Positions 42,975-53,019 of a DNA stretch of 64,000 nucleotides are shown here, piece by piece (the stretch's first letter is position 1; every line of letters starts with the position of its first letter). A model generated the notes under the pieces. The model saw only the letters and a program-made list of their open reading frames with translations, was not told the DNA's origin and ran no database searches. Source of the stretch: Ambrosia x helenae. Lineage: Eukaryota > Streptophyta > Magnoliopsida > Asterales > Asteraceae. Made by a program: the position numbers and the translations under genes. The stretch spans positions 102,624,688 through 102,688,687 of the forward strand of contig CM061225.1 in the NCBI GenBank assembly GCA_030844895.1. Reading direction: 5' to 3'.

Positions 42975-45900
42975 ATGGAGAACTCACAACCCATGCCCTC
43001 TGCTGCGCTCCAGAACTCCACTGCCACCGGAGTTTCTGCAGTCTTTACTCATGCTGTTACTGTTACCACTGGTTTAGTGGCGCCTTTGCCGACTGCTGTG
43101 GCAAGCCACGCTGAAAAACCTGAGAAGTTTGCTGGTGTAAACTTCAAACGGTGGCAGCAAAAGATGCTGTTCTATTTGACAACATTGAACCTTGCAAGGT
43201 TCTTAACTGAAACCGCTCCTCAAGTTGTTGAAGAGGATATGACTGCTCAAACTGTGAGCGCGGTTCATGCTTGGAATCATTCTGATTTCTTGTGCCGAAA
43301 CTATATCCTGAATGGAATGGTTGACTCGCTTTACAATGTGTATTGCAAAGCTGCTACTGCCAAAGATTTATGGGAATCATTGGAACGCAAATACAAAACT
43401 GAAGATGCGGGCACTAAGAAATTTGTGGTGGCAAAATTCTTGGATTTTGCTATGATTGACTCAAAAACTGTTATGAGTCAAGTTCAAGAATTACAGGTGA
43501 TTCTTCATGATATTCATGCCGAAGGAATGATGCTTAGCGAGACATTCCAAGTGGCGGCTATCATTGAAAAATTGCCACCAAGTTGGATTGATTTCAAAAA
43601 TTATTTGAAGCATAAGCGAAAGGAAATGACAATTGAAGACTTGGTTGTGCGTCTTCGTATTGAAGAAGACAACAAAGTCGCTCAAAAGAAAAATGTTGGT
43701 CATGAAGTCGCTAAAGCTAATGTTGTTGAACATGGTCAATCATCAAAGGGTAACAAAAGTAACAAAGGCAACAAACGGGGTGGTTTTAAGAAAGGCAATG
43801 GGAAGAGCTCCTACCTTGGGCCTATAGGTGGGGTTGGCAAGAAGAAGTTCAATGGAACTTGTTATAACTGTGACAAACCGGGGCATAAAGCAAGTGAATG
43901 CAAGCTTCCCAAGAAGGAAAATGGCAAACAAGCCAACATGATTGATAATCTTGTTGCTATGATGTCAGATTGGTCAATGATGGTCACTGAAGCAAACTTG
44001 GTTGGAACGGATGCCAAGGATTGGTGGGTTGATACCGGGGCAACCCGGCATGTGTGTTTTGATAAGAGTTTTTTCAACACCTTCAAGGAAGTTGCTGGTG
44101 AAAAGCTCTTCATGGGGAATTCTGCCACTGCAGATATCAAAGGCGAAGGTAATGTGCTTTTGAAGATGACGTCGGGAAAGGAACTTACTCTGTCTAATGT
44201 GTTGTATGTTCCTGAGATTCGTAAGAATCTTGTGTCGGGTTGGCAGTTGAACAAGTTTGGGTTCAAAATGGTGTTTGAGTCTGATAAGGTCGTGTTGACC
44301 AAAGGTGGTATGTATGTTGGTAAGGGCTATGCCCTTAATGGTATGTTTAAGTTAAATGTAACTGTGATGAATGGAATGAATAACGATAATTCTGCTTACA
44401 TGCTTGAGTCCTCTAATGTTTGGCATGGTAGACTAGGTCATGTGAATTTTAATTCCATTCGACATTTAATTAAATTGAATAGCATACCAAAAATTGAAAT
44501 TGACTCAAATCATAAGTGTGAAACCTGTGTCGAGGCAAAACAACCACGAACGTCATTCAAAAAGGTTGAACGAACCACCGGTCCTCTTGATTTGATCCAC
44601 ACAGATTTGTGTGATTTGAAATCTATTCCTACTAGAGGTGGGAACAAATATTTCATAACATTTATTGATGATCGCACAAGATTTTGCTATGTGTACTTAC
44701 TTAAGAGTAAGGACGAGGCTATTGACAAATTTGTTGTGTTCAAAGCCGAAGTTGAAAATCAACTTAACCGGAAAATAAAAAAGGTGAGGAGTGATAGAGG
44801 TGGTGAATATGTTTCACCTTTTGCTGATCTTTGTGCAAAAAGTGGAATCATACATGAGCTCACACCTCCTTACTCACCACAATCAAATGGCATAGCAGAA
44901 CGTAAAAATAGAACGTTGAAAGAAATGATGAATGCCATGTTGATAAGCTCGGGGGTGAGCGAGGACATGTGGGGGGAAGCGCTGTTATCAGCAAATTTCA
45001 TTCTAAATTTAATTCCCCGTAAAAAGAAAGATGTAACACCATATGAATTGTTGACAGGAGTCAAACCATCATATAATCACTTGCGAGTGTGGGGGTGCCT
45101 AGCTAAGGTGGTAGTGACACCACCAAAGCGTCTTGTGATAGGACCCAAAACTATAGATTGTGTGCTCATTGGATACACTCGTTTGGGTGGTCCACTTCGC
45201 TTTCTTGTGCATGACTCGAAGAATCCTGGAGTGTCTAACGGCACTATATTGGAATCTAAGGATGCTTCTTGGTTCGAGCACATATTTCCATGCTTGGATA
45301 GGCCTAAGTTGGGCTCACAAAGCCCAATTGATGATAGTGTTCTAGAGGATGAACCGGGCCCATCAAATTCAACTAGGGAAGATGATTCAAGAGAAAAGGT
45401 TGCAAATGATGAACCTCAATTAGATGAAAGTGAAATCCGAAGGAGTAAAAGACAAAGGACTGAAAAATCCTTTGGTCCAGATTTCCTCACCTATGTGGTC
45501 GAGGAGGAACCACAAACTTACCAAGAAGCGGTAAATTCCTCGGATGGACCTCAGTGGAAGGAGGCCATAAAGTGTGAAATAGATTCTATTTTACAAAATC
45601 ACACTTGGGAAGTAGTGGATCTTCCTGCGGGATGCAAACCACTAGGATATCGATGGATCTTCAAGAAGAAGATGAAACCAGATGGCACCATTGATAAGTA
45701 TAAGGCAAGGTTGGTGATCAAAGGATATAAACAGCGAGAAGGCTTGGATTATTTTGACACATATTCGCCTGTCACGCGAATAACATCCATCAGGATGGTA
45801 CTTGCCATTGCAGCCATTAGAAATTTGGAAATTCACCAAATGGATGTGAAAACGGCTTTCTTGAATGGAAATCTAGAGGAGGAGATTTACATGGAACAGC

Positions 45901-47051
45901 CCGAGGGCTTCATAGCCAAGGGACAAGAAAGGAAAGTATGCAAGCTTGTAAAATCTTTATATGGTTTGAAGCAAGCTCCAAAACAATGGCATCAAAAGTT
46001 TGATCATGTCATGCTTGATTCTGGGTTCAAAATCAACGAATGTGACAAGTGTGTGTATGTGAAAGACACACCAGACGGATATGTCATCTTGTGTTTGTAT
46101 GTGGATGACATGCTCATTGCTGGTAGTAATGAGAAAATGATAAAGTCTACAAAGGACGTCCTGAAAGCAAGGTTTGACATGAAAGATATGGAATTAGCAG
46201 ATGTGATTTTGGGAGTACAAATCACACGAACCCAGAATGGACTTGTGATAAGTCAGTCTCACTATGTGGACAAAATTCTTGAGAAGTTCAATGCAAATGA
46301 CTCTAATGTGGCTAGAACTCCCATTGACACGAGTCAACATCTAGCTAAAAATCGAGGAGAGCCTGTTAATCAATTAGAGTATTCAAGAATTATTGGCAGC
46401 TTGATGTATCTGATGAGTTGTACCAGACCAGACTTAGCATATGCTGTAAGCAAGCTAAGTAGATACACGAGCAACCCAAGTTTAACTCATTGGGGTTGCA
46501 TGACACGGGTGCTTCGGTACTTGAGATACACACGAGAGTACGGGCTGCATTATAGTAGATATCCAGCAGTTATTGAAGGTTACTGCGATGCAAATTGGAT
46601 ATCTGACACGAATGATTCCAGAGCGACAAGTGGGTATGTATTCACGCTTGGTGGTGCAGCAATATCGTGGAAATCATCTAAGCAAACTGTTATTGCTAGA
46701 TCCACGATGGAATCGGAATTCATTGCCTTAGATAAGGCGAGTGAAGAGGCAGAATGGCTACGTCAATTTGTTGAGGATATACCAAGATGGCCGAAGCCGG
46801 CATCGGCCATATGCATACATTGTGATAGCCAATCGGCAATTGGCAGAGCTCGTAGCACAATGTATAACGGTAAGAACAGGCATATAAGACGTAGACATAA
46901 GACGGTACGACAACTAATCTCTACAAATGTTATCACTGTTGACTATGTGAAGTCAAAGGATAACATCGCGGATCCGCTAACGAAAGGCTTAAGCAGAGAG
47001 TTAGTTCAGAAGTCGTCAATGGGAATGGGACTAAAGCCCATGAAAGGCTAG
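42975..47051 (+). CDS. Copia Gag-Pol polyprotein, full length
   Basis: A single open frame of 1358 codons. In order: Gag (residues about 45-235), zinc knuckle CYNCDKPGHKASEC (about 295-308), aspartic protease with VDTGATRHVC (about 350), the pre-integrase zinc motif ending CETCVEAKQ, integrase with its D, D and E in HTDLCDL, VRSDRGGEY and NGIAERKNR, reverse transcriptase with YVDDML (about 1041), and RNase H with STMESEFIAL and IHCDSQSAIG up to DPLTKGL. This is the Copia order (integrase before RT). All catalytic residues I can check are present. The ATG at 42975 is preceded by an acceptor-like tttcttttcag. Lineage is possibly Tork-like, a tentative guess from the RNase H end. No stop or frameshift, so it may still be active or was until recently. 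Confidence 0.96.
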   Translation: MENSQPMPSAALQNSTATGVSAVFTHAVTVTTGLVAPLPTAVASHAEKPEKFAGVNFKRWQQKMLFYLTTLNLARFLTETAPQVVEEDMTAQTVSAVHAWNHSDFLCRNYILNGMVDSLYNVYCKAATAKDLWESLERKYKTEDAGTKKFVVAKFLDFAMIDSKTVMSQVQELQVILHDIHAEGMMLSETFQVAAIIEKLPPSWIDFKNYLKHKRKEMTIEDLVVRLRIEEDNKVAQKKNVGHEVAKANVVEHGQSSKGNKSNKGNKRGGFKKGNGKSSYLGPIGGVGKKKFNGTCYNCDKPGHKASECKLPKKENGKQANMIDNLVAMMSDWSMMVTEANLVGTDAKDWWVDTGATRHVCFDKSFFNTFKEVAGEKLFMGNSATADIKGEGNVLLKMTSGKELTLSNVLYVPEIRKNLVSGWQLNKFGFKMVFESDKVVLTKGGMYVGKGYALNGMFKLNVTVMNGMNNDNSAYMLESSNVWHGRLGHVNFNSIRHLIKLNSIPKIEIDSNHKCETCVEAKQPRTSFKKVERTTGPLDLIHTDLCDLKSIPTRGGNKYFITFIDDRTRFCYVYLLKSKDEAIDKFVVFKAEVENQLNRKIKKVRSDRGGEYVSPFADLCAKSGIIHELTPPYSPQSNGIAERKNRTLKEMMNAMLISSGVSEDMWGEALLSANFILNLIPRKKKDVTPYELLTGVKPSYNHLRVWGCLAKVVVTPPKRLVIGPKTIDCVLIGYTRLGGPLRFLVHDSKNPGVSNGTILESKDASWFEHIFPCLDRPKLGSQSPIDDSVLEDEPGPSNSTREDDSREKVANDEPQLDESEIRRSKRQRTEKSFGPDFLTYVVEEEPQTYQEAVNSSDGPQWKEAIKCEIDSILQNHTWEVVDLPAGCKPLGYRWIFKKKMKPDGTIDKYKARLVIKGYKQREGLDYFDTYSPVTRITSIRMVLAIAAIRNLEIHQMDVKTAFLNGNLEEEIYMEQPEGFIAKGQERKVCKLVKSLYGLKQAPKQWHQKFDHVMLDSGFKINECDKCVYVKDTPDGYVILCLYVDDMLIAGSNEKMIKSTKDVLKARFDMKDMELADVILGVQITRTQNGLVISQSHYVDKILEKFNANDSNVARTPIDTSQHLAKNRGEPVNQLEYSRIIGSLMYLMSCTRPDLAYAVSKLSRYTSNPSLTHWGCMTRVLRYLRYTREYGLHYSRYPAVIEGYCDANWISDTNDSRATSGYVFTLGGAAISWKSSKQTVIARSTMESEFIALDKASEEAEWLRQFVEDIPRWPKPASAICIHCDSQSAIGRARSTMYNGKNRHIRRRHKTVRQLISTNVITVDYVKSKDNIADPLTKGLSRELVQKSSMGMGLKPMKG

Positions 47052-47634
47052 GTTTATGCGAAGGAAACCTAACTCAGCTGACTGGAGATCCCAAGATCTG
47101 AGTTCAATAGGACAACCTAATTGTATGAACTGGCGAAGGTCACTGTGGGGGGAAGAGTTGGTGGAAACCCACATATTAAAAAGGGAGTTTACTATAAGAT
47201 TTAATAAGCTTCCTAGTCCATTCCTAAAAAGTGACAAGGTTGAGGTTAAGCTTATAGCTTTTAATGATCTGACTGAGGTAACCAGTCCCAGTAGATCACC
47301 TATGTGAGAGAGAAGTGGGGTCGCTTCGAAGGGTATTGTTGGGGCACAATACTTAATAGCTCTCGCAGAACCAGGCACGTGTCCATGACCATAACAGACA
47401 CAACTATGAGGGCTTGACGTTGTCAGGGAGAGTTTTGTGTGAAGCGTATTGTCGTCTACACAAACGGCAGACGAGTTCAAAGACATCGCGTTCTACTCAG
47501 AGCCAGTAGGCTAAGTGCGTTTCATAAGCGAAGGTTCAAAGGGTCACACCTACCTATCGTATGCAAAACTCAACTGTTGAAATTTAATCGGAACGAGATT
47601 GTTTCTGGGAATAACTCCCATTCATGTGGGGGAT
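47052..47634 (+). other. Copia 3' non-coding region with polypurine tract
   Basis: 583 bp between the polyprotein stop and the 3' LTR. The purine-rich gtggggga just before TGTTGG (about 47627-47634) is the likely plus-strand primer site. Frames on either strand here have no recognised content. Confidence 0.65.
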
Positions 47635-48365
47635 TGTTGGAAAATTATAGAAGTGAATGTGAGTTAAGTGTGTGAGTTGGTTGTGTCCCACATTGGTGGG
47701 AAGATGAAAGTTGGAAGACTTTATAAGGTAAAGTTTGAATGGAGGAATTAAATTGTTAAAGTTATATTATCCTCTGACTCCTACCCGCGCGCAGGGGGGG
47801 TGCAAAAATGGGTTCTGGCTCGGAAAAATCCTTGAACCAACGTGGACCTGCGGACACGAATGCAGCTCGAAAAACCTGGGTCCGTGCGAGACTGGTTTTT
47901 GATGTTTGTTTTAATTTTTGCACAATGTAGCTGATTGTTCTAGAAAGAACTCTTTGCCTTCATCTTCCAACAGTTGCAACTCTTGATTATCACCAGCAAT
48001 TAACATCATAATAATGGTGATTAATTCGCGTGATTAATTAGAGTCTGAACAGCTTCCAAACAGTTTTGGTTGTTCAAGTATATAATACAGACTTGTGTGC
48101 AGAACACAATACACACAGAAACATATACTCTCACATTTGTCTTATTGCAGCAACAAGTTCCAGGTTCCGGTTTCTTTTCAGGCAAGTGAGATAGTCCGCA
48201 GTGCACCGTCACTGTTGAACCGGTGTACCCTGGGAACAGACGACGAATTTGTTTAAGGGAATTGTGTCAAACACAGGCCCGGTTCTGTTAATCCTTTTTA
48301 TTTTCCCTGTTTGTTTCTTTTTGCAGAATCTGATCGGTCTCCATTTTACTGTAAGTAATCCAACA
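47635..48365 (+). repeat. 3' LTR of the Copia element
   Basis: 731 bp, starting TGTTGG and ending CCAACA, followed by gaaag. It preserves the empty target site of the hAT element found in the 5' LTR. Confidence 0.95.
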
Positions 48366-48370
48366 GAAAG

Positions 48371-49410
48371 AACATTGAATTCTAATTAAGTAACAACCAA
48401 GAAGTTCCCATATGCGCATACATTACAATGTGGCAATTTCCTTATGCATTCCAAAGTTTGGATGTAAGTCTTGGTGAACAAATGTCAATTCAAAATTCAA
48501 AGTTGGTTTGCTTCTAGAACAAAAAAAGCAACCAACTTGAGACTATATAAATAAGTTTTCTTTGGAGTTCTGGACAAAAGGATAGTAGTGGCTGCGCAGC
48601 CCACTCCGTATATTGGATCTGCCCATGGTTACACATATTTTTAATATTAATTCCAAACAGTTGTAACAGCTGATAGATATTCGATGGGTGATATATGGTT
48701 CGTACCCTACCGATAGTTTTTACTATTAGCGAGATATACTGTGTATGATTGATTGACTCACGGCCTGGTGAGCTAGCCATAATATGGACGCTAAATCATG
48801 TCACACACATAAATGCTAACATGACATAAACCCAAAAGTCATGTCGGATACATGAACCAAAACGAGTGCGAAAATTGTGTCATACACATGAACCTAAAAA
48901 CACAATACCAGCCAAAAATTCGTGTCAAACACACGTGAATCTAATCAATACACATAACTCAAAAATCATGTCAAACTCGTGAACCTAAACACGACTCGTG
49001 TATTAAAATCAATTACATTTAAGTTGCATTACTCATTGTGCATCATATAATTTTTTGTATAAAATACGCAACCAATTTTAGAATTATTGCATAAAACACT
49101 ATTTTAAAAGAATTATAATAACATATGGGTCAACACGAGAGGCTACCCTGACCCATTTAGCTAAACATGTTTACAAATCAACCTGGACCAAAGTTTGTTT
49201 ACTTTTATTTAATAAATATATATATATTAAATATTTATTTGTATACTTCTATTGTATTCTCTAATTTTTAAATTAATTATAATGTTATGTCATATGTGGT
49301 TTTTGAAACCAATCCAACTGTTTTCTATCAAGACCTTCAAACCATTTATCAACATATAGACATCCGATACAAGATAGATGTTTATTTATTTTTATTTTAC
49401 CTCACCACCT
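48371..49410. other. Gene-free stretch upstream of kinase 2
   Basis: AT-rich. About 48780-49000 has recurring catgtcacacac/cgtgtcaaacac words, probably an old transposon; similar words occur at 50780-50900. No gene. Confidence 0.4.
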
Positions 49411-49418
49411 TATATAAT
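49411..49418 (+). promoter_or_regulatory. TATA box of kinase gene 2
   Basis: tatataat lies 116 bp before the chosen start codon of kinase 2, in a suitable place for transcription starting near 49440. Confidence 0.5.
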
Positions 49419-49526
49419 AAGAGTGTTGTCTCACTTCAGATTTAAAACCATAAATTGATATTACCCTTTCCTTTTTTTTCTGTTAAAATTTTTACATCAT
49501 ATATATATTCATTTAAAAGATCATAT

Positions 49527-50654
49527 ATGTCTTCCACTGAAGAAATGAATCACTTGCAGATTCCTCTGCAAGAAATAGTTGATGCAACTAATAGATTTTC
49601 GGAACATAATCTCATTGCAAGGGGAGGATTCGGGAAGGTCTACAAAGGCGTATCTGTAAACCTTGGCAGCATCGCGGTAAAGATGTTGGATCCTTGGCTA
49701 GGACAAGGAGACCATGAATTCAAAACCGAAATTGATTTGCTTTCGGTTTATAAACATGAAAATATGGTCTCACTACTCGGATTTTGTGATGAAGATGGGA
49801 AGAAGATACTCGTTTATAAGCATGAAAGCAATGGCAGTCTCGACAGACATTTAAAGAGTCAAGATCTTACTTGGATCCGACGGCTTCAGATTTGCCTAGA
49901 TGCTGCCCGTGGGTTACAGTATCTTCATAATGATGTCGGATCTAAACATAGGATTTTTCACCGTGATATAAAGAGTTCAAACATTCTTTTAGATGAGAAC
50001 TGGAAAGCTAAAATAGCTGATTTTGGGTTGTCCAAAGATAGCCTTGCGAATACGCAGTATACCTTTCTTATATCCAATGTTTGTGGCACACTTGGATATA
50101 TTGATCCAGAATACATGAGTACGGGTTATCTCACACAAAAGTCTGACGTTTACTCTTTTGGAGTTGTGTTGTTTGAAGTTTTGTGTGGGAGGCTCACCCG
50201 TCTTAGAGCGTACAAGGGCGAGCATCAATTTTTAATTAATTTGATCAAAATACATTGGAGAAAAAAAACATTAGATGAGATCATCTATCCTGATCTACAA
50301 AAACAGATAAACGGAGCTTCGTTAGTTACGTTTTCAAGCATTGCGTACCAATGTTTGATGAGCGGAAATGAACGTCCAACGATGAACAAGGTCGTGGAAC
50401 AACTGCAGAAAGCTCTTGATAATCAACTAGTAAGTTTCTGAGGTTGCATAAGTCTTCAAATTTATTTTTATGTTATTTAGATTAATTTAAGCCTTTATTA
50501 TTCACCTTTTATATAATTAAAAACAAATTCAAGTTAAAAACTTCCATTTGCCTAATCTGTGGGAACCGTTTGTTTGTATAATACCATAGGCACCAAGTGG
50601 TCCAAGCTCGGATGACAGTGACTTTGCTGGTCGTCACCAAGGAAAATCTGCAGG
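49527..50654 (+). CDS. Receptor-like cytoplasmic kinase 2
   Basis: Exon 1 (49527-50429, 301 codons) encodes a complete kinase domain: ARGGFGKVYKG (first glycine of the loop replaced), AVK lysine, TEID, FHRDIKSSNILLD, DFGLSK and GTLGYIDPEY. No signal peptide or membrane segment is seen. The ATG at 49527 (MSSTEEMNHLQIPLQE) was chosen over upstream codons because it aligns with kinases 1 and 3. Exon 2 (50590-50654) gives APSGPSSDDSDFAGRHQGK, homologous to kinase 1 exon 2, and ends in phase 2 at GG|gtattt. The next exon in matching phase with an acceptor is the TIR exon at 51418. If the intron is retained the protein ends at 50441. It is probably a Ser/Thr kinase of plant signalling; substrate unknown. 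Confidence 0.88.
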
Positions 50655-51417
50655 GTATTTCTGAAACTGATTTATTCCGGTTTCCTTTCATGCTTAGAAT
50701 ATTATTTAACTGCAAACTTATAAATTTCTAACTTACAAACTGAAAATAAAATACGGTTTTTTTTAGCAGGGATGTGAAATTCTAACACAACACGAAAACC
50801 TGACACGAATCTAAAACAAAATTCATGGGTTTGTATTTAGTCTAAACGATTTGGATTAGTTTCATGTCGAACACATTTAGCTATACGGGTAGACTAATGC
50901 CATGTCTTAAACTAATCGGGTATTTAATAAAATTTAGGAATTTTATAGAGAAATAAAGTACAAATGTATAGTTTAAGTGTAACAATTTTATGTAAATTTG
51001 CATGTAAGAGTAGAGGGAGTGGAGGGGGGAAGGAGGGGGTGAAGCGTCATGTGGGACCCATGTGGGGGGGGGGGGGTGAAAGGAATAATATTATATTGTG
51101 TTAGAGTTAAAAAATATTGTCTAGAGGATTCTTGATGTATTTGAACATTTTATCTTATTAGATGAAAGTCTCACTGGAAGCAGCCTCTATATTCCTACGG
51201 GGTAGAGGTAAGGCTGTCTACATCTTACCCTCCTCAAACCATACCTTAGCTTTTGTTATTGGTGGGAATAACTGAGTATGATGATGATGATGATCTTATT
51301 AGATGAAAACTGAAAATTTTATGTTGGTTAGCATAACATGGTTTACAAGTTATACATAAACAATTCTTAATCAAGTCATTATTTATTTGCTTTCATTTAT
51401 TTTTGGAGGTACAGCAG
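50655..51417 (+). other. Interval between kinase 2 and the TIR exon
   Basis: AT-rich with a G13 run (about 51064-51076) and a decayed RTE-tail copy at 51176-51298. If the kinase-TIR fusion model is right it is a 763-bp intron. Confidence 0.45.
51176..51298 (+). repeat. Decayed copy of the RTE LINE tail
   Basis: ctggaagcagcctctat, ggggtagaggtaaggctg, tctacatcttaccctcctc and a final GAT repeat follow the same order as 57470-57597. It is probably a short LINE or SINE insertion between kinase 2 and the TIR exon. Confidence 0.7.
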
Positions 51418-53019
51418 GTCATTGGCATCCTCTCCTCAGTCCATTCCTTCATCTTCCTCTTCTTCTTTTCGGCCATGGAAGTTTGATGTCTTTATTAGTT
51501 TTAAAGGAGAAGATACATGCAAGACATTTGTAGATAACCTCTACTCGGCTCTTGTACGTCGACAAGTCATCACTTACATGGACGATGGAGAACTTCCTAG
51601 GCGAGGAACCATTCATAGATCCCTTCGTAAAACTATTGAAGTATCACGGGTAGCCATCATCATATTCTCTCCAAATTATGCTAGTTCTTCTCGGTGCTTG
51701 AGTGAACTTGCAGTGATTATGCGGACTAGAGATGAGGAAGGGCAAATCGTCATACCTATATTCTATGGCGTGGAACCCTCGGAAGTGAAATCGCAAACAA
51801 GGTATTATGGAGAAGCACTTGCCATGCATGAGCTAAACAATAACAATGATAGAGTTGAGTCTTGGAGGGAAGCACTTGTGAAGGCAGCTGACCTTTCTAA
51901 CGCTCGACAAGATGTCTCCAATGGGTATTTGCATCTTTCCTTTCTTCAAATACATATGAATAATATGCTGGTAATCTCCAAGTCGATGCGCTAAGCTATA
52001 GTCTATAACAATCTCAAATTTTCTTTATAACTTATGAATGGAAAGTATTTTGCACTTTGTACATATTTGAGTGATATAATAGTGAAGAACTCAAGTGTAT
52101 ATGTTCTTTTATATTTGTTAATGTGATCTAATCAATCTAATTATTTATATATGCAATGTGTAGGAATGAATCAGAACATATCCAAAGACTGGTTGGCAGG
52201 ATTTCAAATGAACTACTTGGCTTGATGCAAAACTCTGAAGCAAGCGATGAAACAAGCGCCAATACAGACCTGATTGGCATAGAGGCACGCGTGCAAGCGT
52301 TGAGATCACTTCTAAAAGTTGGTACAGGTGGTGTTCACAAGGTCGGAATAGGTGGGATGTGGGGTAGTGGTAAGTCTACTCTCGCATCTTCTATTTATGA
52401 TGAAATAAGTCATGAATTTGAAGGTTGTTGCTTTGTTAAAAGTGTTAGAGCAAGATCAAGAACACATGGCTTGAAAATGTTACAAGAAGAGATTCTCTCG
52501 AATGTTCTGAAGTTAAAAGTGACATTAACGAGCCTTGAACAAGGAATATACATGATGGAGAGAAGATTATGTCGAAACAGTGTTCTAATTATCCTTGATG
52601 ATGTAGACCACGCTGACCACCTAGAGATGTTGGTTGGATCAGACAACTGGTTTGGTAATGGCAGTCGAATCATATTCACCACTAGAAACCAAGATTTGGT
52701 GAAGGCTCGTAGTTCTCTAACTCATAATGTCACGATGTTAGATGATGAAGAGGCTATTGAACTATTTAGTAGACGCGCATTTGGGGACAGTAAACCTGCA
52801 CAGGGTTTCGAGGAGGTTTCACGAAATATGGTTTCTAAATTTGGTGGTCATCCATCAGCACTTATACATTTGGGCTCTTTTCTACATGGCAAAGACATGA
52901 GTGAGTGGATGAATATCTTGGATAGACTAGTAGGTAGACCAGTTGATGAGAATCTAAAAGAGTTTGAGACTCGTGATGATGGACTAGCAAGAAATTCTTA
53001 TGCTCGGTTTCTTACTTGA
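51418..53019 (+). CDS. TIR and NB-ARC coding exons, no LRR, no ATG of their own
   Basis: TIR exon 51418-51924 and NB-ARC exon 52164-53019 join in frame (both sides phase 2). The TIR has FDVFISFKGEDT, the BB-loop region MDDGELPRRGTI, and CLSEL with the family's NADase glutamate; the usual tryptophan before it is arginine. NB-ARC has P-loop GGMWGSGKST, kinase-2 LIILDDVD and RNBS-B SRIIFTTR; the GLPL region reads GGHPSAL and the frame stops soon after, so ARC2/MHD and LRR are absent. The expected ATG is TTG (51422), the next in-frame ATG is 52 codons into the TIR, and an in-frame stop lies at 51368. Alone this is either a pseudogene or the 3' part of a gene beginning with kinase 2. TIR-NB proteins without LRR are usual in plant immunity. 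Confidence 0.8.

Larger units (their letters stand above)
41497..48365 (+). mobile_element. Apparently intact Copia LTR retrotransposon
   Basis: It begins TGTTGG and ends CCAACA, with the 5-bp target duplication gaaag on both sides (41492-41496 and 48366-48370). LTRs are 41497-42928 (containing a hAT insertion) and 47635-48365; one polyprotein gene lies between. I count seven substitutions, all transitions, plus two small length changes between the LTRs over about 731 bp, so the insertion is recent. A purine tract precedes the 3' LTR. No initiator-tRNA-type primer binding site starting TGG follows the 5' LTR. Confidence 0.95.
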
